A DNA stretch of 64,000 nucleotides from Micromonospora phaseoli (GTDB lineage Bacteria > Actinomycetota > Actinomycetes > Mycobacteriales > Micromonosporaceae): contig NZ_FNYV01000003.1 in assembly GCF_900109115.1 (NCBI RefSeq), positions 400,843 to 464,842 on the forward strand. The letters run 5' to 3'. Under the pieces are notes generated by a model. The model worked only from the letters and a program-made list of their open reading frames with translations, searched no databases and had not been told where the DNA came from. Shown here piece after piece: positions 40,451-49,663 of this stretch. How positions within the stretch are numbered: the stretch's first letter is position 1; every line of letters starts with the position of its first letter. The translations under genes and the position numbers were made by a program.

Positions 40451-41050
40451 TCAGCCGGCGGCGCGCGTCGTGCCGGCCTGTTCCGAACCGGTAACCGGTG
40501 CGGCGGTCGCCAGGTCGGCCAGCACCTTTGCGCCGTCGGCGAGCAGCACCGCCTCGGCGTGGTCGATGAAGGCGAGATCGGCCTCGACGTGCCGGCTCGC
40601 CGCGGCGAGCAGCAGCCCGACCACCGGGTCGTCGGCCCGACGCCGTAACCCGTCGAGGTTGCGCAGCTCGCGCATGAGGTGGCCGCGCTGATTGCCCAGC
40701 ACCGTCCGGACCGTCTGCCCGGACCCCGACCGGGCGGCGGCGGTGACCTTGAGGAAGAAGTCGTCCCGGAAGCCACCGCTGCGCGGGCTCGGCTCGTTCA
40801 ACCAACGGTCCAGCTCGGCGCGGCCGCCGGGCGTGATCTCGTAGACCACCCGGTCCGGCTTGACCGGCTGGGGCTGCCGCTCGGCGAGCACCATGCCGTC
40901 GCGGGAGAGCCGGTCCAGGATCTGGTAGAGGTGCCCGATGTTCAGCGCACCCCACTGTGGACCCACGGCGTCCTCGAAGGAGCCCTTCAGCTCGTAGCCG
41001 TAGCTGGGGCCGCGGGCGAGCAGGGCCAGGACCGCGTGCTGGATCGCCAC
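40451..41050 (-). CDS. PadR-family transcriptional regulator
   Basis: 199 residues. The N-terminal winged helix starts VAIQHAVLALLARGPSYGYEL, with the C-terminal coiled dimerisation helices typical of PadR subfamily 1/2. GTG 41050 is preferred because GGAGG is five bases upstream; the longer form from 41113 adds a tail without family similarity. Divergent from the ABC exporter genes it presumably controls. Confidence 0.88.
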   Translation of the reverse strand: MAIQHAVLALLARGPSYGYELKGSFEDAVGPQWGALNIGHLYQILDRLSRDGMVLAERQPQPVKPDRVVYEITPGGRAELDRWLNEPSPRSGGFRDDFFLKVTAAARSGSGQTVRTVLGNQRGHLMRELRNLDGLRRRADDPVVGLLLAAASRHVEADLAFIDHAEAVLLADGAKVLADLATAAPVTGSEQAGTTRAAG

Positions 41051-41104
41051 CGTCTCCTCCGATCTGGGCGACCGCCCGGACCGATTCTGCCCGGCCGGGC
41101 CTTG

Positions 41105-41117
41105 CATTGCCACAATG
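41105..41117. promoter_or_regulatory. Candidate PadR operator
   Basis: CATTG-CCA-CAATG palindrome in the divergent padR/exporter region, overlapping the area where either promoter must lie. Confidence 0.4.
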
Positions 41118-41158
41118 TATCGCGCAGAGTGGTCAGCAGCACAACGGGGAGGCGCGAC

Positions 41159-44008
41159 ATGTTCCGGTTCATCTGGGCAGAGCTGCGCGGCCGTGCGGGA
41201 AGGTCGGTGGCGCTGCTGGTCGGCGTGCTGGTGGCGACCACCGGTTTCGTCGTCCTGACCGGCGCCACCACCACCTCCCGGTTGGAGGTTACCGGCGCCG
41301 TCGAGCGGAACACCCGGGCCGCGTACGACATCCTCATCCGACCGCCGGGGGCGCGCACCGCCCTGGAGTCAGAGCACCGCCTGGTCCGCCCGAACTACCT
41401 CTCCGGGCTCTACGGCGGCATCACCCTCGGGCAGTACGAGCAGGTGCAGCAGGTCGCCGGGGTGGACGTGGCCGCCCCGATCGCGATGCTCGGCCACTCG
41501 ACGACCTACGTGCAGATGTCGATCGACCTCACCGACGCCGTCGATCCCACGCTGGACCACCAGGTGATCCGCATCGACCCCACCTACGTCGCCGAGCGGG
41601 GTCTCTCCACCGCACCGGGCAAGCCCTCCTACGTGTACGTCACCCGACGCCCGCTGATCCACCCTGTCCTCGACCCGGAGGACCCCTGGGGCTCAAGCCG
41701 CTACACAGACGGCCGGGTCTACCCCTGGACGGTGGAGTGCGGGCTGGCCGCCCGCGAGGTCCAGCCGGACGGCACCAGCCGGCCGGTCTGTGACCCGTAC
41801 AACGCCGTCACGGGGGGCAATCCCAGCATCCGGTCGGAGCGCGAACTCTGGAGTGTCGCCATCGCTCGGCTGCTGCCCGACGGTCGCTTCGAGTTCAGTG
41901 ACCCCGGTCTCGGTGCGAGTCACGCGCCCTCCAGCAAGAACCTCACCGTTACCCACCGGCTGGCGCTGGAGCGGCTGGTGGTCGTACCGCTGCTGCTGGC
42001 CGCCGTGGACCCCGACGCCGAGCAGCGCCTGGTCGGCCTCGCCGACGCGGTGGTGGACGGTCGTCCGCTGGACGAGACCGACACGCCCACCATCGAGGCG
42101 CTCCCCGACTTCTACCCCGACCGGGTCGTCCCGGCGCTCATCGCCGACCGGCCCTATCTGGACGGCGGGCTGCGCGCGGAGATCAGCCGGCTGCCGAGCA
42201 CCAACCTGGCGGGCCTGTCGAGTGCCGAATTGGAGGCGGCGGTGGAGCGCACCCGCCGCATCCCGGCCGGCGACCGCCACCTCGACCTCGCAGACAGCTA
42301 CCGCGCCCTGCTCGACGGCGGCCTCGGCACCCGGTTCCTCGGCGACGGGTGCTGCCGGGGGCAGATCAACGTGCTCGCCCAGCCGGGCCCGGTGGAGTAC
42401 GCCCGCGAGCCGGACGGCACCCTGCGCATCCCCCGCGCGTCGCCACCCGACCCGGCGGCCTTCGGCGACCAGCAGGAGGGCAACTCGCTGCCGCGGCCCT
42501 GGCTCACCGACGACATCGGCTCGCGCGACCTGCGCCGGCTGGTCGTCCCGACCAACGGCGCCCTCAACGCCTGGTCGGCGGTGGGGGTGTTCGATCCGGA
42601 CAAGTTGACCGGCTTCGGCGAGCTGAGCAGGGTGCCGCTGGAGACGTACGAGCCACCCACCGCCGAGGGCGCGGACGAGCGCAGCCGCGCCGCGCTCGGT
42701 GGCGAGCCGCTGCTGCCCAGCGGCAATCCGGCCGGCTACCTGTCCGCTCCGCCGCTGGTGCTGACCAGCCTGGCGAGCGTGCCGGAGCTGCTGAAAGACA
42801 GCAGCGGAACGCAGCGGAACGCCCCGATCAGCGCGATCCGGGTCCGGGTGGCCGAGGTGGACGGCTACAGCGAACGCGCCGCCGAGCGGGTCCGGCTGAT
42901 CGCCGAGCGGATCGCCACCGAGACCGGCCTGGACGTCGACATCACCCTCGGCTCCTCGCCGGCACCGCAGACGGTGGAGTTGCCAGCGGGTTCCTTCGGC
43001 CGGCCGGGCCTGCGGCTGACCGAGAACTGGTCGGCGCTCGGCGTGGCCTCGGTGATCATCGAGGCGGTCGACCGTAAGAGTGCCGTGCTCTTCGTCCTGG
43101 TGCTGGTCGTCTGCGTACTCTTCCTCGGCAACGCGGTCACCGCGGCCGTCCGGGACCGCCGGTCCGAGCTGGCGGTGCTCGCCTGCCTGGGCTGGCCGGC
43201 ACGGCGGATCGGCGCGCTGATCCTCGGCGAGGTGGCCCTGCTCGGCCTGGCCGCCGGGCTGCTCGCGGTCGGCCTGGCGTTCCCGCTCGGTGCCGCGCTG
43301 GGCATCGGGATCGACTGGCGGCGGGCGCTGCTCGCCGTACCGGTGGCGCTGCTGCTGGCGCTGGTCGCGGCGCTGACACCGGCGCTGCGGGCCACACGCG
43401 CCCACCCGGCCGCCGCACTGCGGCCCTCGGTCGCCGCCGCCCGCTGGGTACGCCGCCCGCGGACGCTGCCCGGCCTGGCCCTGGTGAACCTGCTCCGCAC
43501 CCCCGGGCGCACCCTGCTCGGCGCGACCGCGCTGGCCATCGGGGTGGCCGCCCTCACCCTGGTCGGCGCCACCGCCTATGCCTTCCGGGGGGCCATCGTC
43601 GGCAACCTGCTCGGCGACACCGTGTCGTTGAGCGTGCGCGACGCCGACGCGGTGGCGGCGGTCGCGACCGTCCTGCTCGGCGCCGCCGCAGTCGCCGACG
43701 TGCTCTACCTGAACATCCGGGACCGGGCGGCCGAGCTGACCACCCTGCGCGCCCTCGGCTGGACCGATGGCGAACTGAGCCGATTGATCGGGTACGAAGG
43801 ACTGTTCCTCGGCGCGCTCGGCGCGCTGGCCGGCGCGGGCCTCGGGCTCGGCGCGGCGGCCTGGCTGGTGGGCGACCTGCCGGCGGCGCTGGTGCTGGTG
43901 GCCGCCGCCGGCGCACTGGTCGGGGTGCTGGTCACCGGCCTGGCCGCGCTCGTTCCGGCCACGCTGCTGCGTCGCCTACCCGCAGCACGACTACTGGCAG
44001 AGGAGTGA
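41159..44008 (+). CDS. Large FtsX/MacB-type ABC transporter permease
   Basis: 949 residues. A first membrane helix (about 15-37) is followed by an extracytoplasmic domain of roughly 600 residues, then about seven or eight helices in two FtsX domains (from about 640). The large domain has no recognised motif and contains a CC pair (GDGCCRGQ). ATG 41159 has GGGGAGG six bases away. With the ATPase (44011-44757) it forms a mechanotransmission-type or lipoprotein/drug exporter under PadR control. The substrate is unknown. Confidence 0.86.
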   Translation: MFRFIWAELRGRAGRSVALLVGVLVATTGFVVLTGATTTSRLEVTGAVERNTRAAYDILIRPPGARTALESEHRLVRPNYLSGLYGGITLGQYEQVQQVAGVDVAAPIAMLGHSTTYVQMSIDLTDAVDPTLDHQVIRIDPTYVAERGLSTAPGKPSYVYVTRRPLIHPVLDPEDPWGSSRYTDGRVYPWTVECGLAAREVQPDGTSRPVCDPYNAVTGGNPSIRSERELWSVAIARLLPDGRFEFSDPGLGASHAPSSKNLTVTHRLALERLVVVPLLLAAVDPDAEQRLVGLADAVVDGRPLDETDTPTIEALPDFYPDRVVPALIADRPYLDGGLRAEISRLPSTNLAGLSSAELEAAVERTRRIPAGDRHLDLADSYRALLDGGLGTRFLGDGCCRGQINVLAQPGPVEYAREPDGTLRIPRASPPDPAAFGDQQEGNSLPRPWLTDDIGSRDLRRLVVPTNGALNAWSAVGVFDPDKLTGFGELSRVPLETYEPPTAEGADERSRAALGGEPLLPSGNPAGYLSAPPLVLTSLASVPELLKDSSGTQRNAPISAIRVRVAEVDGYSERAAERVRLIAERIATETGLDVDITLGSSPAPQTVELPAGSFGRPGLRLTENWSALGVASVIIEAVDRKSAVLFVLVLVVCVLFLGNAVTAAVRDRRSELAVLACLGWPARRIGALILGEVALLGLAAGLLAVGLAFPLGAALGIGIDWRRALLAVPVALLLALVAALTPALRATRAHPAAALRPSVAAARWVRRPRTLPGLALVNLLRTPGRTLLGATALAIGVAALTLVGATAYAFRGAIVGNLLGDTVSLSVRDADAVAAVATVLLGAAAVADVLYLNIRDRAAELTTLRALGWTDGELSRLIGYEGLFLGALGALAGAGLGLGAAAWLVGDLPAALVLVAAAGALVGVLVTGLAALVPATLLRRLPAARLLAEE

Positions 44009-44010
44009 GC

Positions 44011-44757
44011 ATGGACGCGACCAGGGGCAGCACGGTCCGCACCACCGGACTGGTCCGGCAGTTCCGCACCGGCACCGAGCGGTTGACCGCGATCGACGAC
44101 GTGACCCTGGAGATCGCCGCTGGCTCCCTGGTGGCGCTGACCGGACCGAGCGGCTCCGGCAAGTCCACCCTGCTGCACCTGATCGGCGCGATCGAGCAGC
44201 CCGACCAGGGCAGCGTTGCGGTGGACGAGGTGGAGATCAGCGCGTTGGGCCGGGTCGCCCTGTCCCGCTACCGCCAACGGGTCGGCTTCGTCTTCCAGCG
44301 CTACCACCTGCTGCCGGCGCTGACCGTGCTGGACAACGTGATCGCACCGGTGCTGCCCCGCCGGGGGCGCACCGACCATGCGGCGCGCGCCCGGGAACTG
44401 CTCGAAGCTGTCGGCCTGGCAGGCCGGGAGCAGGCGCTGCCCGCCCAGCTCTCCGGTGGCCAGCAGCAGCGGGTCGCCATCGCTCGGGCCCTGATGGGTC
44501 AACCCCGGCTGCTGCTCGCCGACGAACCTACCGGCAACCTCGACTCGACCACCGGCACACAGCTGCTCGACCTGCTGCTCCAGCTACGCGAGCAGCACGG
44601 CATGACCATCCTGCTGGCCACCCACGAGCCGATCATCGCCGCCCGCTGTGACCGGCTGATCCGCCTCGGCGACGGCCGGATCGTGGAGGACGTCGACCTC
44701 ACCGACGGTGAGGATCCCGCCGACACCTACGACCGGGCGGCCCGGCTCCGCCTCTGA
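44011..44757 (+). CDS. ABC transporter ATP-binding protein, MacB/LolD type
   Basis: 248 residues. Walker A GPSGSGKS (45-52), Q-loop in [14 protein letters not shown], signature LSGGQQQ, Walker B LLLADEP and switch His ATHEP. ATG 44011 (AGGAG five bases upstream) is chosen over GTG 44005, which overlaps the permease stop. Energises the adjacent FtsX-type permease. Confidence 0.93.
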   Translation: MDATRGSTVRTTGLVRQFRTGTERLTAIDDVTLEIAAGSLVALTGPSGSGKSTLLHLIGAIEQPDQGSVAVDEVEISALGRVALSRYRQRVGFVFQRYHLLPALTVLDNVIAPVLPRRGRTDHAARARELLEAVGLAGREQALPAQLSGGQQQRVAIARALMGQPRLLLADEPTGNLDSTTGTQLLDLLLQLREQHGMTILLATHEPIIAARCDRLIRLGDGRIVEDVDLTDGEDPADTYDRAARLRL

Positions 44758-44820
44758 CCCGGCGGGCCCAGGTCGCGCTGGTCGGGAACCCCACCGTCGC
44801 GCCGGGCAGCCGCACGGGGG

Positions 44821-46179
44821 TCAGGTGGTCGCGGGGCTGGCGGTGCGGACCTGGTCGGCGATGCGCTCGGCGACCTCACGGGCCGTCTGCTCGGTGGCGG
44901 CCTCGACCATCACCCGCACCAGCGGCTCGGTGCCCGACGGGCGCAGCAGCACCCGGCCCGTCTCACCCAACTCGACCTCGGCCCGCTCGACCTCGGCGCG
45001 GACGGCGGGTGCGGCGGCGCCCACGGTACGGTCACCCACCGGCACGTTGATCAACACCTGCGGCAGCTTGGTCACCACGGCCGCGAGGTCCGACAGGGGC
45101 CGGCCGGTGGCCGCGATCCGGGCCATCAGGTGCAGCCCGGTCAACACCCCGTCGCCGGTGGTGGCGTACGCCGGCATCACGATGTGTCCGCTCTGCTCGC
45201 CACCCAGGGCCAGCCCGGAGCCGCGCAACTCCTCCAGCACGTACCGGTCGCCGACCTTGGTCTCGACCAGCCGGATGCCCTCGGCGGACATGGCCAGGCG
45301 CAGGCCGAGGTTGCTCATCACGGTGGCCACCAGGGTGTCCCCGGTCAGCGTGCCGGCCTCACGCATCGCCAGGGCCAGGATCGCCATCAACTGATCGCCG
45401 TCGACCTCGTCGCCGTCGGCGGTCACCGCGACGCAACGGTCGGCGTCGCCGTCGTGCGCGAGGCCGAGGTGCGCGCCGTGCTCCACCACCGCCTGGCGCA
45501 GCGCCTCGATGTGGTTGGAGCCGCACTCGTCGTTGATGTTGAGCCCGTCCGGCTCGGCGTTGATCGCGATGACCTCGGCACCGGCCTCCCGGTACGCCGC
45601 CGGTGCGACCTCGGCCGCGGCGCCGTTGGCGCAGTCGACCACGACCTTGATCCCGTCGAGGCGGTCCGGCAACGTGCCGACCAGATGCTGCACGTAGTGG
45701 TCCGCGCCGTCGAGCAGGTCGTGCACCCGGCCGACTCCCGCGCCGACCGGGCGCTTCCAGGCGGTGATGGCGTTGGCCTCGATGGCCGCTTCGATCCGCA
45801 TCTCGATCTCGTCGGGCAACTTGTGCCCGCCTGCGGCGAAGAGCTTGATCCCGTTGTCCGGCATCGGGTTGTGCGAGGCCGAGAGCATCACCCCGAGGTC
45901 CGCCTTCGCCTCCGCGGTGAGGAACGCCACCGCCGGGGTGGGTAGCACGCCGACCCGGACGACCGTCGCACCCGCGCTGGTCAGTCCGGCCACCACGGCC
46001 GCCTCCAGCATCTCGCCGCTGGCCCGGGTGTCTCGACCGACCACGGCCAGCGGCGCGCGGCTGCGATCCGACTCGGCGAGGGTGTGCGCGGCCGCGACGG
46101 CCACCGAGAGTGCCAACTCCGGGGTGAGGTCGGCGTTCGCCCGCCCGCGTACGCCATCCGTGCCGAACAACCGGCCCAT
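44821..46179 (-). CDS. glmM: Phosphoglucosamine mutase
   Basis: 452 residues. Converts glucosamine-6-phosphate to glucosamine-1-phosphate. Starts [12 protein letters not shown]; phosphoserine in MLSASHNP (Ser102); Mg loop DGDADR; sugar-binding GEQSGH; phosphate loop [11 protein letters not shown] 46179 follows GGAGG by nine bases. Downstream of rpsI on the same strand but separated by a terminator-like stem. Confidence 0.97.
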   Translation of the reverse strand: MGRLFGTDGVRGRANADLTPELALSVAVAAAHTLAESDRSRAPLAVVGRDTRASGEMLEAAVVAGLTSAGATVVRVGVLPTPAVAFLTAEAKADLGVMLSASHNPMPDNGIKLFAAGGHKLPDEIEMRIEAAIEANAITAWKRPVGAGVGRVHDLLDGADHYVQHLVGTLPDRLDGIKVVVDCANGAAAEVAPAAYREAGAEVIAINAEPDGLNINDECGSNHIEALRQAVVEHGAHLGLAHDGDADRCVAVTADGDEVDGDQLMAILALAMREAGTLTGDTLVATVMSNLGLRLAMSAEGIRLVETKVGDRYVLEELRGSGLALGGEQSGHIVMPAYATTGDGVLTGLHLMARIAATGRPLSDLAAVVTKLPQVLINVPVGDRTVGAAAPAVRAEVERAEVELGETGRVLLRPSGTEPLVRVMVEAATEQTAREVAERIADQVRTASPATT

Positions 46180-46241
46180 ACCCACCAACCTCCGATGAAA
46201 CTGCCGATGCAGGAAATTTGCCCGGTTACGCGGAGACGGAA

Positions 46242-46282
46242 ACGGCCGGCCCACCTCCCTGTCGGGGAGGCGGACCGGCCGT
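46242..46282 (-). terminator. Terminator of the rplM-rpsI operon
   Basis: Arms ACGGCCGG-CC-CCTCCC and GGGGAGG-GG-CCGGCCGT form a long GC stem around TGTC with one bulge on each side, starting 29 bases beyond the rpsI stop. Confidence 0.75.
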
Positions 46283-46311
46283 CCGTCAGAAGTACAAGGT
46301 GCGGCTGGAGA

Positions 46312-46776
46312 TCAGCGCTTCGAGTACTGGGGAGCCTTACGGGCCTTCTTGAGGCCGTACTTCTTGCTCTCCTTGACCCGGGCGTCCCGGGTCAGGAAGC
46401 CGGCCTTCTTCAGCGCCGGGCGGTCGTCGGGCTCGTTGACGATCAGCGCCCGCGCGATGGCCAGCCGCAGCGCACCGGCCTGGCCGGTGGTGCCGCCGCC
46501 GCGCAGGTTGGCGATGACGTCGAACGTCTCGGGCTTCTCGGCGGTGACCAGCGGGTCCTTGATCAGCTGCTGGTGCACCTTGCTCGGGAAGTAGGCCTCC
46601 AGGTCACGCCCGTTGCAGGTGATCTTGCCGGTGCCCGGCACGATGCGAACCCGGACGATGGCCTCCTTGCGCCGACCCACGGTCTGGATCGGGCGGTCAC
46701 CACGAGGCGCGCGCGCGACGGGCGCCGGCGCCTCGGTGGCCTCGGGGGCGACCTCGGTGGCGGTGATGTCGGTCAT
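46312..46776 (-). CDS. rpsI: 30S ribosomal protein S9
   Basis: 154 residues. Core block [18 protein letters not shown] and the basic C-terminus ending in YSKR, which reaches the P-site. An Ala/Glu/Pro-rich N-terminal extension of about 25 residues is usual in actinobacteria. It starts 20 bases after the rplM stop; ribosome site AAGGAAG. Confidence 0.97.
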   Translation of the reverse strand: MTDITATEVAPEATEAPAPVARAPRGDRPIQTVGRRKEAIVRVRIVPGTGKITCNGRDLEAYFPSKVHQQLIKDPLVTAEKPETFDVIANLRGGGTTGQAGALRLAIARALIVNEPDDRPALKKAGFLTRDARVKESKKYGLKKARKAPQYSKR

Positions 46777-46796
46777 GCTGCTTCCTTCGCCCGCGC

Positions 46797-47240
46797 TCAC
46801 TGCGCGATCTGCTTGATCTCGAACGGCATCGGCTGCTGCGCGCCGTGCGGGTGCTCGGCACCGGCGTAGACCTTCAGCTTCTTGATGAGCTGACGGCCGA
46901 GCTTGTTGTGCGGGAGCATCCCCTTCACAGCCAGCTCGATGGCCCGCTCGGGGCGCTTGGAGAGCAGCTCCTCGTAGCCGACCTGCTTGAGGCCACCCGG
47001 GTAACCGGAGTGCCGGTAGGCGATCTTCTGCTGACGCTTGTTGCCGGTCAGCGCAACCTTGCCCGCGTTCACGACGACGACGAAGTCGCCCGTGTCGACG
47101 TGCGGCGCGAAAGTCGGCTTGTGCTTGCCCCGCAGCAGCGTGGCGGCGTGGGTGGCCAGGCGGCCCAGCACGACATCAGAGGCGTCGATGACGTGCCACT
47201 GACGCTCGATCTCACCCGGCTTCGGGCTGTACGTACGCAC
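46797..47240 (-). CDS. rplM: 50S ribosomal protein L13
   Basis: 147 residues. Conserved [31 protein letters not shown] and [16 protein letters not shown] 47240 with AAGG seven bases upstream. Paired with rpsI as in all bacteria. The 210-base gap upstream to narK holds its promoter, not resolved by eye. Confidence 0.97.
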   Translation of the reverse strand: MRTYSPKPGEIERQWHVIDASDVVLGRLATHAATLLRGKHKPTFAPHVDTGDFVVVVNAGKVALTGNKRQQKIAYRHSGYPGGLKQVGYEELLSKRPERAIELAVKGMLPHNKLGRQLIKKLKVYAGAEHPHGAQQPMPFEIKQIAQ

Positions 47241-47450
47241 AGGTATACCTTGTCTCGTCGTCGGTCTGGGGTCGCGCGCCGAGGTGACCGGAACTTCCCA
47301 GCCGGACCAGCGCGCACGAACGACCAAGCGTACCTCAGGCGGCACGCCCACAGATGTCGTACAACAGCAGGCAACGATACCCGTAGCCCCGGCGGCCGGT
47401 CAAAACGGGGTACCCGGCCGGCGCGCCGAGCGGGAGGGCCATGACCGGGC

Positions 47451-48818
47451 TCACACCCTCGCGCGGGCCATCCGGCTGCCCGGCCGGAGGTAGGCCGCCC
47501 AGGTGACCACCAGCAGCACCAGAAAGAAGCCCACGTAGAAGCGCAGCGCCGGCTGGATGCCGCCGTAGGTGCTGCGGGCCCAGGCGTAGCAGATCGGCAC
47601 CAGGAAGCCGCCGAAGGCGCCCACCGCGGAGATGATGCCCAGCGCGCCGGCGGCCTGGCGGCGCATCGCCAGCATCACCTCCGGCGTACCGCCCTGCTCC
47701 TCTCCCTTGATCTGGAAGATCCGGCTGATCATGCGGTAGGTCGAGCCGTTGCCGATGCCGGTGGCCACGAACAGGAGCAGGAAGGCCGCGAAGAACACGC
47801 CCATGCTGCGCTGCTCGACCGACCAGAGCGCGGCCAGGGCGCCGGCGGCCATCAGCACGAAACTCGCCACCGTGATCCGGGCGCCGCCGACGAGGTCGGA
47901 CAGGCGGCCACCGAACGGCCGACAGATCGAGCCCACCGCCGCACCGAGGAACGCCCAGGACAGCGCGACGTCCGGCCGACCGAAGACCGAGTTGAGCAGG
48001 GTGGGAAAGGCCGCCGAGTAGCCGATGAACGATCCGAAGGTGCCGATGTACAGCAGCGACATCACCCAGGTGTCACGGTGCCGCAGCGACGACCAGACCG
48101 GCCCCACGTCGGCCTTGGCCTCGACCAGGTTGTCCATGAAGAGGTACGCGCACACCGCGGCGATCACCGCCAGCGGGATGTACATCAGGCCGGCCCGGGC
48201 CAGCACGAGCCCGCCACCCAGCACGATCACCTGGGGCACCAGGAACTGCACGACGGCCACCCCGATGTTGCCACCGGCGGCGTTGAGGCCCAGCGCCCAC
48301 CCCTTCTCCCGTTCCGGATAGAAGAAGGAGATGTTCGCCATGCTGGAGGCGAAGTTCCCGCCACCGAGCCCGGCCGTGGCGGCGATCAGCAGCAGGGGCA
48401 GGAAGCCGATCTCCGGATTCTCGACCGCCCAGGCCAGGCCGGCGCAGGGCACGATCAGCAGCAACGCCGAGATGACGGTCCAGTTCCGGCCGCCGAAGAC
48501 CGGCACGGCGAAGGTGTACGGCAGCCGCAGCAGCGCGCCGACCCCGCTGGGCACGGCGGTCAGCCAGAGCGCCTGGCTGGTGGTGAGTTGCCAACCGGCG
48601 TCACCGAGCCGGACGACGACGATGCTCCACAGCAGCCACACCGAGAAGCCGATGTGCTCGGCGAAGATCGACCAGATGAGGTTGCGACGGGCGACGCCGC
48701 TGCCGACCTGCCGCCAGAAGCCTGGATCCTCCGGCGCCCAGTGCCCGATCCATCGACCTGGCCGACGATCCAGGCTGTCTTCTCCGATTACCGCTGGTTT
48801 CGCGCTCGTGGTGGTCAT
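47451..48818 (-). CDS. narK: Nitrate/nitrite transporter, NarK-type MFS
   Basis: 455 residues, twelve membrane helices. Nitrate-porter signature glycine motifs GGGNFASSMANISFFYP and GLNAAGGNIG are clear. It imports nitrate or exchanges it for nitrite. ATG 48818. Divergent from the nas-nir operon with a toxin-antitoxin pair in between, so it has its own promoter; no full GlnR box was found in the 102 bases upstream. Confidence 0.94.
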   Translation of the reverse strand: MTTTSAKPAVIGEDSLDRRPGRWIGHWAPEDPGFWRQVGSGVARRNLIWSIFAEHIGFSVWLLWSIVVVRLGDAGWQLTTSQALWLTAVPSGVGALLRLPYTFAVPVFGGRNWTVISALLLIVPCAGLAWAVENPEIGFLPLLLIAATAGLGGGNFASSMANISFFYPEREKGWALGLNAAGGNIGVAVVQFLVPQVIVLGGGLVLARAGLMYIPLAVIAAVCAYLFMDNLVEAKADVGPVWSSLRHRDTWVMSLLYIGTFGSFIGYSAAFPTLLNSVFGRPDVALSWAFLGAAVGSICRPFGGRLSDLVGGARITVASFVLMAAGALAALWSVEQRSMGVFFAAFLLLFVATGIGNGSTYRMISRIFQIKGEEQGGTPEVMLAMRRQAAGALGIISAVGAFGGFLVPICYAWARSTYGGIQPALRFYVGFFLVLLVVTWAAYLRPGSRMARARV

Positions 48819-48920
48819 GGCGCAGAAGCTAGGGAGCCGCCGTTACCACGGCGTTCGTCGTTCGGGTCGGCCGGGCAACGGGGACCGCACCACGGCTCGC
48901 CGGCGTTGGTGAGGAGCGCG

Positions 48921-49226
48921 TCAGAGCTGTTGCAGGATGCGCAGCGCCCGGTCGATCCGCCGGATGGTCTCGGTGTCGGCGACGTCCACGCACTCGGTGA
49001 ACCACTTCTTCATCGGCGAGGAGATCCGGTCGGGCATCACCACCCAGCCGCCCATCGGCACCGCCAGGGGCGAGTCGCGCAGCAGCGCCGCCTCGACCAC
49101 CTCGGCGACGATCACGATGGGCACCGCGGTGGAGTTGTAGACATCGGAGCTGATCACCAGACCGAGCCGCTCCCGGGCACCCTCGATCCGCCAGACCTCG
49201 CCCCTACGCAGCACGCGGGCGACCAC
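48921..49226 (-). CDS. MazF/PemK-family mRNA interferase toxin
   Basis: About 101 residues. RRGEVWRIEG and LGLVISSDVYN form the first strands of the CcdB/MazF barrel. Such toxins cleave RNA; the usual conserved Arg and Ser/Thr positions are at least partly present. GTG 49226 or 49214 are possible starts, both inside the antitoxin frame, with no ribosome site, so translation depends on the antitoxin gene. The pair is a type II toxin-antitoxin module. Confidence 0.82.
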   Translation of the reverse strand: MVARVLRRGEVWRIEGARERLGLVISSDVYNSTAVPIVIVAEVVEAALLRDSPLAVPMGGWVVMPDRISSPMKKWFTECVDVADTETIRRIDRALRILQQL

Positions 49227-49461
49227 CGAAGAGCAGGTCGTCGACCATGTCCACCTCCTGGGCGTCAGCCAGGGACGCGGACTCCAGATCCAGCCCCGCC
49301 CGCCCGACGGCGGTGGCGTGCGCGGTGAAGACCTCACGCAGCGCCTTCTCCTGGGCCGCCTGATCCATCCAGGCGGAGAGCGAGAGCCCTTCGCGCTTGG
49401 CGAACCGCCGGGCATCCGCGATCGTCTCGTCCGAGAACGACAGAGTCACCTTGGCTGTCAT
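49204..49461 (-). CDS. Antitoxin of the MazF-type module
   Basis: 85 residues. The N-terminal strand KVTLSFSDETI with the following helix DARRFAKREGLSLSAWMDQAA is a ribbon-helix-helix DNA-binding domain; the acidic C-terminus would bind the toxin. ATG 49461 has no Shine-Dalgarno but a TATTCT hexamer seven bases upstream, suggesting leaderless translation. It overlaps the toxin gene by up to 23 bases. Confidence 0.82.
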   Translation of the reverse strand: MTAKVTLSFSDETIADARRFAKREGLSLSAWMDQAAQEKALREVFTAHATAVGRAGLDLESASLADAQEVDMVDDLLFGGRPRAA

Positions 49462-49468
49462 GCCGAAC

Positions 49469-49485
49469 AGAATACCCATTGGTAT
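49469..49485 (-). promoter_or_regulatory. Toxin-antitoxin promoter with overlapping palindrome
   Basis: On the minus strand TATTCT (49469-49474) is seven bases from the antitoxin ATG. The palindrome ATACC-CATT-GGTAT (49472-49485) overlaps it, suited to autorepression by the ribbon-helix-helix antitoxin. Confidence 0.5.
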
Positions 49486-49601
49486 GACCAGCAGTCATCC
49501 TCCGAGTACCACAGCCAGCCGTCTTCCACATCCCAAGAAGATCGTCTCACCTAACGGACCCTGCCAGTCGTCCGGCAACCGACGTGCGGTGTGAGCGGCT
49601 C

Positions 49602-49639
49602 TTGACAGGGCCGAAACAAACGAGACGCGGACCGGAAAC
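49602..49639 (+). promoter_or_regulatory. GlnR binding box upstream of nasC
   Basis: Four 5-mers at exact 11-base phasing: TTGAC, GAAAC, GACGC, GAAAC, each separated by six bases. This fits the GlnR pattern gTnAC-n6-GaAAc-n6-gTnAC-n6-GaAAc, with only the third site poor. It ends 24 bases before the nasC start. Confidence 0.85.
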
Positions 49640-49663
49640 CGCCCAACGGCACGCTTTGCCGAC

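Noticed and set aside
48819..48920. GlnR box upstream of narK
   Set aside because: Only one half-site-like GTAAC on the minus strand; its partner TCCCT does not match GAAAC.
49204..49461. Antitoxin start at ATG 49479
   Set aside because: It would place the -10-like TATTCT and the palindrome inside the coding sequence and has no ribosome site either.
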